DNA of 16,293 bases from Chitinophagaceae bacterium (GTDB lineage: Bacteria; Bacteroidota; Bacteroidia; Chitinophagales; Chitinophagaceae), in the NCBI GenBank assembly GCA_025924755.1, contig JAICHT010000042.1, forward strand, positions 1-16,293, written 5' to 3'. The notes under the pieces are model-generated. The model was not told where the DNA came from. It saw nothing but the letters and a program-made list of their open reading frames with translations, and ran no database searches. Positions within the stretch are counted from its first letter, which is position 1. Each line of letters opens with the position of its first letter. Shown here piece after piece: positions 7,000 through 12,965 of this stretch. The position numbers and the translations under genes are program-made.

Positions 7000-7272
7000 A
7001 TGAAAAAGTTATTTGCAATTTTAGCCATCGCAGGTTCTCTTGCTGCTTGTAACAACAGCGCAGATTCTACATCTGAAAAGAAAGATTCAATTGATTCTGT
7101 GACCAGCGAAAGAAAAGATATGGTTGATTCAACAACAGATGCTAAGAAAAATATGGCTGATTCTACTGCAGATGCCACAAAAAATAAAATGGACTCTTCA
7201 GCTGATGCTAAGAAGGCTACATTGAATAAAGTGGATTCTATGAATAAAGAAGCTTCTAAGCATAAGCATTAA
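7000..7272 (+). CDS. Small lipoprotein of 11-residue LEA-like repeats
   Basis: A 90-residue predicted lipoprotein. MKKLFAILAIAGSLAAC is a type II signal peptide with lipobox LAAC and lipidated Cys17, so the mature part is about 74 residues, anchored to a membrane. The mature part is hydrophilic and rich in Asp, Ser, Lys and Ala. It is made of 11-residue units in register: IDSVTSERKDM, VDSTTDAKKNM, ADSTADATKNK and MDSSADAKKAT, preceded by a degenerate ADSTSEKKDS and followed by LNKVDS and a His/Lys tail. Such 11-mers occur in group 3 LEA proteins and related amphipathic helices, which suggests a disordered or stress-induced helical segment. Function is unknown. It lies divergent to the ECF sigma operon and 122 bp before a second small lipoprotein gene. 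Confidence 0.75.
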   Translation: MKKLFAILAIAGSLAACNNSADSTSEKKDSIDSVTSERKDMVDSTTDAKKNMADSTADATKNKMDSSADAKKATLNKVDSMNKEASKHKH

Positions 7273-7394
7273 TATTTGCTTTGGGGCTAAATCTATCAGT
7301 AAGCACAATTGCAGCGCTTAACGGTACTGCAGGCGACTATACTAAAAAAGCATTAAACTTTTATTTTAATATTTTACTAACTCAAAAACATCTC

Positions 7395-7586
7395 ATGAAA
7401 AAATTATTGGCAGTTTTAGCCATTGCAGGTGCATTAACATCTTGCGGCAACAGTGGTAACACTAATAGTACTGGTACTGATTCAGCTACAACTACTACCG
7501 TTACTACCGATTCGGCTACTACCGTATCTCCGGCTACTATGGATAGCTCTTCTAATAAAATGATGACTACTGATTCAAGCAAATAA
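7395..7586 (+). CDS. Small Thr/Ser-rich lipoprotein
   Basis: A 63-residue predicted lipoprotein starting at ATG 7395. MKKLLAVLAIAGALTSC is a type II signal peptide with lipobox LTSC and lipidated Cys17. It is closely similar to that of the upstream neighbour in protein and DNA. The mature 47 residues are low-complexity Thr/Ser/Asn with repeated TDSATT units and no Lys-rich 11-mers, so they are probably disordered. The frame stays open upstream to a TTG at 7281, but those residues precede the signal peptide and do not look coding. It may be a diverged tandem copy of the first lipoprotein gene. A terminator hairpin follows at 7666. Function is unknown. Confidence 0.65.
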   Translation: MKKLLAVLAIAGALTSCGNSGNTNSTGTDSATTTTVTTDSATTVSPATMDSSSNKMMTTDSSK

Positions 7587-7665
7587 TCAGTTCCATCAGA
7601 TTACTTGCCTGTAATTAATTATAGAAAGAGCAAACTTTTTATTCATATGGCAAGCAATCGTTAGC

Positions 7666-7700
7666 GCCCCTTGTTTCTACTTGGGGCTTTTCATTTTTTA
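7666..7700 (+). terminator. Probable terminator after the lipoprotein genes
   Basis: GCCCC (7666-7670) and GGGGC (7683-7687) form a short GC-only stem with a 12-nt loop, followed by a T-rich run (TTTTCATTTTTTA). It lies about 80 nt after the lipoprotein stop codon and before the helicase promoter. The stem is only 5 bp. Confidence 0.5.
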
Positions 7701-7738
7701 TTTCCTTCTAAATTTATGGGTAATGCAATACACTGTTT

Positions 7739-7746
7739 TACCTTTG
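7739..7746 (+). promoter_or_regulatory. -7 box of the DEAD-box helicase promoter
   Basis: TACCTTTG matches the Bacteroidota -7 consensus TAnnTTTG exactly and lies 13 nt before the ATG at 7760, predicting a leader of only several nucleotides. A convincing -33 TTG is not visible. The mRNA would lack the long 5' leader that many cold-shock helicase genes have. Confidence 0.5.
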
Positions 7747-7759
7747 CACAAATTTTCAT

Positions 7760-9430
7760 ATGAATACGTTTGAAGAACTAGGGCTGCACGATAATATATT
7801 AAAAGCAGTACAAGAGCTTGGCTTTACCAAACCTACACCTATACAAGCAGAGGCAATACCTGTATTGCTGTCAGGCACTAAAGACCTAATAGGTCTTGCA
7901 CAAACCGGAACCGGTAAAACCGCTGCCTTTGGCCTACCCTTGCTTCATTTAATTGATGCTACTCAAAAATATCCGCAAGCGCTGATTATTTGCCCTACAC
8001 GGGAGTTGTGTTTGCAAATTGTAAACGAGATCAACATATTTAAAAAATATATTTCTGCTGTTCATATTGTGGCAGTATATGGCGGCTCTTCCATATCAAC
8101 TCAAATACGGGATATAAAAAGAGGCGTACAGATAGTAGTAGCTACTCCGGGCCGTTTGATAGATTTAATAGAACGTAAAGCCATTAACCTGGAGCAAATA
8201 AAATATTTGATACTAGACGAAGCAGATGAAATGCTGAATATGGGCTTTCAGGATGATATTGAATTTATTTTACAAAATACGCCCAAGCGGGATAGTACCT
8301 GGCTGTTTAGTGCCACAATGCCGCCGGAAATAAGAAGAGTGAGCAGTCGCTATATGCAAAAGCCGGTGGAGATCACCGTAGGAAAGGTAAATACGGCTAA
8401 TAAAAATGTAGACCATCAATATTTTGTAACCAACGCCCAGCATCGCTACGAAGCACTGAAACGTTTGATAGATTTTAACCCCGGTATGTACGGACTTATT
8501 TTTACCCGTACCAAAATAGATGCACAGGAAATATCGGAAAAACTTACACGTGAAGGGTATGATATTGAGCCTTTGCACGGTGATTTGACGCAGGCACAAC
8601 GCGATAAAGTGATGGGTGAGTTTCGCGAAAAAGCAATACAGTTATTGATTGCTACCGATGTGGCAGCACGGGGTATTGATGTGCAGGGCATCACCCATGT
8701 TATTAACTACGAATTGCCTGATGATGTAGAAGTATATACGCACCGTAGTGGTCGTACCGGAAGAGCCGGAAAAACCGGTGTATGCATGTCCATAGTACAT
8801 ATGCGGGAAATAGGAAAACTGCGCCAGATTGAACGTATCGTGCAGGTGCCTTTTCATAAACTAGAAATCCCATCGGGTAAGGATGTATGCCGCAAACAGT
8901 TTTATTACTTTATGGACAAATTGCTGCAGACCGATATCAGCCATGGCGACTATGCAACCTATTTGCCAATGCTGCAGGAAAAGTTTGCTGATGTAAGTAA
9001 GGATGAAGTATTACAGCGGGTGGCTGCTATGGAATTTGATCGGTTTTTAAAATATTACGAAAACGCAGAAGATCTGAATTTACGGGAACGCAGCCGCGAC
9101 TCAAGAGAAAGGATAAGTGCTACCCGCAGCGAAGACGGTGGCAGAAGGCGTGAAGTAAGGGGAAGAGAATATAGCGGTAGCGGAAGTGGTAATTACAGTA
9201 GGCTTTTTATAAATCTGGGAACGAAAGATGGGTTTTACAAAGCCAGTTTCTTACAGTTTATTTTAGATTTAAGTGATCTGAAAAAAGAAGTATTGGGCCG
9301 GGTAGATATGAAGGAAATGAATAGCTGGATTGAAATTGACCCAAGTGCAGCCAACCAGATGATTCAGGCCATTGATGGCAAAAAATACAAAGGCAGAAGA
9401 ATACGGATGAATGACGCTAATAGCAGGTAA
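7760..9430 (+). CDS. DEAD-box ATP-dependent RNA helicase with DbpA-type RNA-binding domain
   Basis: A 556-residue cytosolic helicase that unwinds RNA duplexes using ATP, probably in ribosome assembly, mRNA turnover or cold adaptation (DeaD/CsdA/DbpA group). It has a Q-motif region (FEELGLHDNILKAVQELGF ... PTPIQ, 4-29), Walker A AQTGTGKT (47-54), PTREL (79-83), ATPGR (128-132), DEAD (153-156) and SAT (184-186). Domain 2 keeps ARGIDV and HRSGRTGRAG. An Arg/Ser-rich basic linker (about 444-483) leads to a C-terminal domain (about 484-552) starting RLFINLGTKDGFY, which matches the DbpA RNA-binding fold that targets such helicases to rRNA in known members. The length fits DeaD/CsdA-like proteins without a long extra tail. 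It is monocistronic, with its own promoter and a 3' hairpin. Confidence 0.93.
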   Translation: MNTFEELGLHDNILKAVQELGFTKPTPIQAEAIPVLLSGTKDLIGLAQTGTGKTAAFGLPLLHLIDATQKYPQALIICPTRELCLQIVNEINIFKKYISAVHIVAVYGGSSISTQIRDIKRGVQIVVATPGRLIDLIERKAINLEQIKYLILDEADEMLNMGFQDDIEFILQNTPKRDSTWLFSATMPPEIRRVSSRYMQKPVEITVGKVNTANKNVDHQYFVTNAQHRYEALKRLIDFNPGMYGLIFTRTKIDAQEISEKLTREGYDIEPLHGDLTQAQRDKVMGEFREKAIQLLIATDVAARGIDVQGITHVINYELPDDVEVYTHRSGRTGRAGKTGVCMSIVHMREIGKLRQIERIVQVPFHKLEIPSGKDVCRKQFYYFMDKLLQTDISHGDYATYLPMLQEKFADVSKDEVLQRVAAMEFDRFLKYYENAEDLNLRERSRDSRERISATRSEDGGRRREVRGREYSGSGSGNYSRLFINLGTKDGFYKASFLQFILDLSDLKKEVLGRVDMKEMNSWIEIDPSAANQMIQAIDGKKYKGRRIRMNDANSR

Positions 9431-9432
9431 AG

Positions 9433-9467
9433 GAAAGTGTCGTCTTGTAGTATTATACGACACTTTC
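9433..9467. terminator. Stem-loop between convergent genes, probable terminator
   Basis: GAAAGTGTCGT (9433-9443) and ACGACACTTTC (9457-9467) form a perfect 11-bp stem with a 13-nt loop, starting 3 nt after the helicase stop codon. The following T-run is weak (ATCTTTTTG begins about 8 nt later). Because the genes on either side converge, it may serve both directions. Processing or mRNA-end protection is also possible. Confidence 0.6.
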
Positions 9468-9557
9468 TATTCCAATCTTTTTGAATGACAGTTTGCAATA
9501 TATTTGCTTAATAGCATTAGCTCAGATTTGTGCTTTGATGACATTGTAATACTATAA

Positions 9558-10475
9558 TTATTCTTTGTTCTTACGGAGCGATTGCTTTATCAGGCTTAGT
9601 ATATAATCAATGTCTTCAAGGTCAGCTAACTTAATTTCATATGAGCCGTTACCCCAATGTCCAACATTAGAAACGTCTCTGGAAACTTTCTTTTCATCCA
9701 GCAAGTCACCACTCTTAAGGTTTAAGTAGATTTTCAACCCTTTGCCTTGTAATACAACGTCACAAAAAAAGTTGTTATCTACTTTGAAACCTATAGTTTG
9801 CTTTTTGGGTTGTATCGTGATATTATCATCAATATTCAACAATCTATCTTTAAGAAGTTCGTATAATTCACGCGTTTCAAAGTCAACCTTTTGCAAATGA
9901 TCTTGTTCTGTATAAACTTTTACTTCTTTACTTACTGCTTCAATAGTATCATCTTTCCGAGAGATAGTATTAATACTCTCTTTAACGGAAGCTTTTTGTA
10001 TTTGTTCATAGGAGATAGTGTTGTTTTCAAATTTTTTAACTTCCCAAAGTTCAATAGGTAAATCCTTAAAATTGATGGCTTCACGTTGATATGTTGTACA
10101 AAGGGGCGAAACAAAAATAACTTTAGACTGTGCCCAATCAACATCTGTTCGCTTGAGACTTTGATTTTGACTTTCATTAAATTCTAAAATAAAATCAGCT
10201 TTATTGTTAAGCATTAAAGATAAGTAGGCATAGCCCTGGTCGATAACGCTGAAAGTCTTATCTCGTTTAAATTCAATAATTACAAATGCTTTTGCTTCCG
10301 GGTCAAAAGCTAATGTGTCAATACGAAAATTGTTTAATGAAAATTCTGAACGAATGAAGTTAAGACGCAGTATTGTCCACAAGTTTTGTTCTGTCACCTG
10401 TTGAATCTCTCTTTCAAGCTTAAATGAAGTTTCCTTTATAAATTCTAATCGTTGTGCTATTTTAAATAGTGGCAT
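9558..10475 (-). CDS. Predicted PD-(D/E)XK nuclease-like protein with C-terminal DUF5655 domain
   Basis: A 305-residue soluble protein without a signal peptide or membrane segment. The N-terminal half looks like a PD-(D/E)XK nuclease core: a helix with acidic residues (FKLEREIQ, 18-25), Asp53 in FRIDTLAFD, then a strand with Glu68-x-Lys70 in FVIIEFKRD, and Gln80 in the next helix. This D...ExK...Q spacing suits an active site. Residues from about 200 to the end (ETRELYELLKDRLLNID ... NLKSGDLLDEKK ... GHWGNGSYEIKL ... DIDYILSLIKQSL) resemble the DUF5655 domain, found in proteins sometimes called predicted transport proteins (COG3586-like). That label is not supported by anything seen here. DNA or RNA cleavage is inference. 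The gene stands alone on the - strand with its own promoter. Its A-rich, Lys/Asn-rich coding differs somewhat from its neighbours, which could hint at transfer. Confidence 0.65.
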   Translation of the reverse strand: MPLFKIAQRLEFIKETSFKLEREIQQVTEQNLWTILRLNFIRSEFSLNNFRIDTLAFDPEAKAFVIIEFKRDKTFSVIDQGYAYLSLMLNNKADFILEFNESQNQSLKRTDVDWAQSKVIFVSPLCTTYQREAINFKDLPIELWEVKKFENNTISYEQIQKASVKESINTISRKDDTIEAVSKEVKVYTEQDHLQKVDFETRELYELLKDRLLNIDDNITIQPKKQTIGFKVDNNFFCDVVLQGKGLKIYLNLKSGDLLDEKKVSRDVSNVGHWGNGSYEIKLADLEDIDYILSLIKQSLRKNKE

Positions 10476-10506
10476 AATGAGTTTATCTGTAATGGCAGTT
10501 AGTTTT

Positions 10507-10539
10507 TAAAGATATATGTCTTTTCATCCTATACAAAAA
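10507..10539 (-). promoter_or_regulatory. Promoter of the DUF5655-type gene
   Basis: On the - strand, TTTTTG (complement of 10534-10539) and TATCTTTA (complement of 10507-10514) are separated by 19 nt. This is the expected spacing for a Bacteroidota -33/-7 promoter, with one mismatch in the -7 box. Transcription would start near 10500, leaving a leader of about 25 nt. Confidence 0.55.
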
Positions 10540-10559
10540 TTAGCAATAATTAATTTCAG

Positions 10560-10589
10560 ATAAAATCAACATTTAAGTGACGATTTTAT
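10560..10589. other. AT-rich inverted repeat in the divergent intergenic region
   Basis: ATAAAATC (10560-10567) and GATTTTAT (10582-10589) are perfect inverted copies around a 14-nt spacer, followed by TTTTATT. It looks like a weak intrinsic terminator, but no gene ends here on the + strand. It sits between two divergent genes and upstream of the predicted DUF5655-gene promoter on the - strand, so an operator or a non-coding RNA end is possible. Confidence 0.3.
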
Positions 10590-10712
10590 TTTTATTAAAA
10601 ATAGAGCAGGCCAGTAGAAGCATAAATTTCCAACTTCAATATTTGTGCAATTCATCAAATGCTCTCAAACCATCCCGCTGCAACAATCCTCACTCAATCA
10701 TTCTTCCTTCTT

Positions 10713-10720
10713 TACCTTTG
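10713..10720 (+). promoter_or_regulatory. -7 box of the acyl-CoA dehydrogenase promoter, 4 nt from the start codon
   Basis: TACCTTTG matches TAnnTTTG exactly and ends 4 nt before ATG 10725. Transcription from it would start at or next to the A of the ATG, giving a leaderless or nearly leaderless mRNA. This also argues against the more upstream in-frame ATG at 10659. No clear -33 TTG is present. Confidence 0.5.
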
Positions 10721-10724
10721 CCCG

Positions 10725-11903
10725 ATGGCTAACGATTTATTTCAGTCTCCTGATTATTTTTTAGTGGATGATTTATTTACCGACGAGCAAAAGCTGGTAC
10801 GGGAAACCATCCGGAACTATGTAAAAAAAGAGATATCGCCTATAATAGAAGACTATGCACAGCGGGCTGAGTTTCCAGAACAAATAGTAAAACAGTTAGG
10901 AGAGCTGGGCTGCTTTGGACCTACCATTCCGCAGCAATATGGCGGTGGCGGACTGGATTATATCAGCTATGGATTAATGATGCAGGAACTGGAGCGTGGC
11001 GATAGTGGCGTTCGTTCTACGGCCTCTGTACAAGGTTCGCTGGTGATGTATCCAATCTATGCTTATGGTAATGAAGAACAACGGCACAAATATTTACCAA
11101 AGCTGGCAAGCGGCGAGTGGTTGGGTTGTTTTGGACTTACCGAACCCGACCATGGCAGCAACCCTGCCGGTATGCTCACTAATTTTAAAGATGCAGGAGA
11201 CCACGTAGTATTGAACGGCAGTAAGATGTGGATATCAAATGCTCCTTACTCGCAGGTAGCGGTAGTATGGGCTAAAGATGAAAACGGCGAAATAAAAGGA
11301 TTGATTGTGGAGCGGGGCATGGAAGGATTTACCACGCCAACCACGCATGGCAAGTGGAGCCTGCGGGCTTCTGCAACCGGCGAACTGGTTTTTGATAATG
11401 TAAAAGTGCCGAAAGAAAACATATTGCCAAATGTAAAAGGAATGAAAGGGCCGCTGGGCTGTTTAACCAAAGCACGATATGGTATTGCCTGGGGAAGCAT
11501 AGGAGCAGCAATGGATTGCTATGATACGGCCTTGCGCTACAGCAAAGAACGCATTCAGTTTGATAAACCAATTGGCGCATTTCAGTTGCAGCAAAAGAAA
11601 CTGGCAGAAATGATCACGGAAATTACTAAGGCTCAGCTACTCAACTGGCGTTTAGGAGTATTGATGAATGAAGGTAAAGCTACGCCGCAACAGGTAAGTA
11701 TGGCCAAGCGCAATGGTTGCGAAGTAGCGACGCATATTGTACGCTCTGCCCGCCAAATGCTGGGTGGTATGGGCATTACAGGCGAGTATTCGTTAATGCG
11801 CCATATGATGAACCTGGAAAGTGTTATCACCTACGAAGGCACACATGATATTCATTTGCTGATAACCGGGATGGATGTAACCGGCTATAATGCATTTAAA
11901 TAA
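10725..11903 (+). CDS. Glutaryl-CoA dehydrogenase-like acyl-CoA dehydrogenase
   Basis: A 392-residue FAD-dependent acyl-CoA dehydrogenase. It most resembles glutaryl-CoA dehydrogenase, which oxidises and decarboxylates glutaryl-CoA to crotonyl-CoA in lysine and tryptophan breakdown. The mid-region RGDSGVRSTASVQGSLVM (91-108) parallels the GCDH segment RGYGSGYRSAMSVQSSLVM, including the substrate-carboxylate Arg (here Arg97). FGLTEPDHGSNP (136-147) is the FAD/substrate loop. LGGMGITGEY and NLESVITYEGTHDIH near the C-terminus contain the catalytic base Glu371. The length matches the family. The start is ATG 10725 (MANDLFQSPDYF), because a -7 promoter box lies just before it; ATG 10659 would add 22 residues of unlikely composition. 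No partner genes for lysine breakdown are nearby, and it is probably monocistronic. Another short-chain acyl-CoA substrate cannot be excluded. Confidence 0.88.
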   Translation: MANDLFQSPDYFLVDDLFTDEQKLVRETIRNYVKKEISPIIEDYAQRAEFPEQIVKQLGELGCFGPTIPQQYGGGGLDYISYGLMMQELERGDSGVRSTASVQGSLVMYPIYAYGNEEQRHKYLPKLASGEWLGCFGLTEPDHGSNPAGMLTNFKDAGDHVVLNGSKMWISNAPYSQVAVVWAKDENGEIKGLIVERGMEGFTTPTTHGKWSLRASATGELVFDNVKVPKENILPNVKGMKGPLGCLTKARYGIAWGSIGAAMDCYDTALRYSKERIQFDKPIGAFQLQQKKLAEMITEITKAQLLNWRLGVLMNEGKATPQQVSMAKRNGCEVATHIVRSARQMLGGMGITGEYSLMRHMMNLESVITYEGTHDIHLLITGMDVTGYNAFK

Positions 11904-12002
11904 AATCGCGGGTATTTCTTTTAATTGCCTGAAACCATTCGCTGCAATTATCATACTTTGGCACCAAAACTTCAACCTGATTTTTGAAAGAATTAGAAAG
12001 TT

Positions 12003-12509
12003 ATGCGTATTTATTTGATTGGTTTTATGGGTTGTGGAAAAACGTACTGGAGCAAAATTCTCAGTAAAAAACTAACTATACCTTTTTTTGATTTGGATGA
12101 AAAAATAACGGAACAGGCCGGAAAATCAATTACAGCTATTTTTCGCGAAGACGGAGAAGAGTATTTCAGGCAAATTGAAAAAGAAACACTATATATATTG
12201 ACGGAAAGCCACGACACTTTTGTGATGGCCTGCGGTGGAGGCACGCCTTGTTATTTTAATAATATTGACTACCTGAATAAAAATGGCACTACAGTCTGGA
12301 TCAATTGTTCTGTAGATTGCCTGCACACAAGGCTAGTTAAGGAAAAAGAAAAGCGTCCTTTAATAAGAAATTTATCCGACGATGAATTAAAAGCTTTTAT
12401 TGTTAAAAAAATTGGCGACCGGCGTATTTATTACCAGCAGGCGGCCGTTACGTTAAATGAAGATCAGCAAACCTTGACCGATCTTTTAACCAAAGTATTT
12501 GAAGCATAA
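12003..12509 (+). CDS. aroK: Shikimate kinase
   Basis: A 168-residue cytosolic kinase that phosphorylates shikimate at O-3 with ATP, the fifth step of the chorismate pathway to aromatic amino acids. All key motifs are present: P-loop GFMGCGKT (7-14); DLDEKI with Asp30/Asp32 for Mg2+ and shikimate; FRQIE (Arg56, Glu59); GGGTP (78-82), which contacts shikimate; lid KRPLI with Arg118; and RRIYYQQAA, with the Arg of the shikimate-binding RxxYxxxA motif. The length is normal. The usual Ser after the P-loop Lys is Thr. A possible -7 box ATACTTTG at 11953-11960 would give a leader of about 40 nt. It is followed 9 bp later by a DUF423 membrane protein gene, probably in the same transcript. Confidence 0.95.
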   Translation: MRIYLIGFMGCGKTYWSKILSKKLTIPFFDLDEKITEQAGKSITAIFREDGEEYFRQIEKETLYILTESHDTFVMACGGGTPCYFNNIDYLNKNGTTVWINCSVDCLHTRLVKEKEKRPLIRNLSDDELKAFIVKKIGDRRIYYQQAAVTLNEDQQTLTDLLTKVFEA

Positions 12510-12518
12510 ATTAAAGCT

Positions 12519-12905
12519 ATGTATAAAATGTATTTAGTATTGGGCGTATTATTGGCAGGGCTATCAGTGATATTAGGAGCTTTTGGTGCGCATGGTTTAA
12601 AGCAAATTGTTCAACCGGATACTTTAAACTCCTATCAAACCGGAGTGCATTACCAAATGTATCATGCGCTTGCATTGATACTATTGGGCATTTTATACGA
12701 AAGGTTTCCCAACCATTTCACAAGCCTGGCTGGTGTTTTTTTTATTGGCGGCACCATATTGTTTTCGGGTTCGCTTTACCTCATTACTTCTCTAAAGGCA
12801 ATGAACAAGGTGATTGCACCGGGCATCGGTATCCTTACACCTATAGGCGGTTTGCTGTTAATAGGCGGTTGGCTTCTATTGCTGGTTGGGCTTTTAAAAA
12901 AATAA
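12519..12905 (+). CDS. DUF423 small membrane protein (YgdD-like)
   Basis: A 128-residue inner-membrane protein with four hydrophobic segments (about 5-23, 45-61, 67-90 and 100-126). It matches the DUF423/YgdD family: an N-terminal GAFGAHGLK motif (21-29), QTGVHYQMYHALALILLGIL in the second helix region, and a GGxxFSGSLY stretch in the third. Members are widespread and their function is unknown. The gene starts 9 bp after aroK, so it is probably co-transcribed. ATG 12525 (the second Met, residue 3) is an equally possible start. No functional link to shikimate kinase is known from the sequence. Confidence 0.85.
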   Translation: MYKMYLVLGVLLAGLSVILGAFGAHGLKQIVQPDTLNSYQTGVHYQMYHALALILLGILYERFPNHFTSLAGVFFIGGTILFSGSLYLITSLKAMNKVIAPGIGILTPIGGLLLIGGWLLLLVGLLKK

Positions 12906-12953
12906 TTTACTTTCTCTCCCCCGGCTTTACTACGTTTCCTGTGTTGCAATTAT

Positions 12954-12961
12954 TATCTTTG
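12954..12961 (+). promoter_or_regulatory. -7 box of the ftsK promoter, 4 nt from the start codon
   Basis: TATCTTTG is an exact TAnnTTTG match ending 4 nt before ATG 12966, with GTTT at 12934-12937 as a weak -33 candidate. The predicted transcription start falls at or just after the ATG, which implies a leaderless mRNA. It separates ftsK transcriptionally from the aroK-DUF423 pair. Confidence 0.5.
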
Positions 12962-12965
12962 TTTT

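Noticed and set aside
7281..7394. Upstream extension of the second lipoprotein
   Set aside because: It starts at TTG and would bury the clear lipoprotein signal peptide inside the protein.
9433..9467. Reading the 11-bp stem-loop after the helicase gene as a mobile-element end
   Set aside because: It is a single compact hairpin between convergent genes with no flanking duplication or transposase, so a terminator explains it better.
10659..10724. Upstream ATG for the acyl-CoA dehydrogenase
   Set aside because: The added 22 residues do not match the family and contain the -7 promoter box TACCTTTG.
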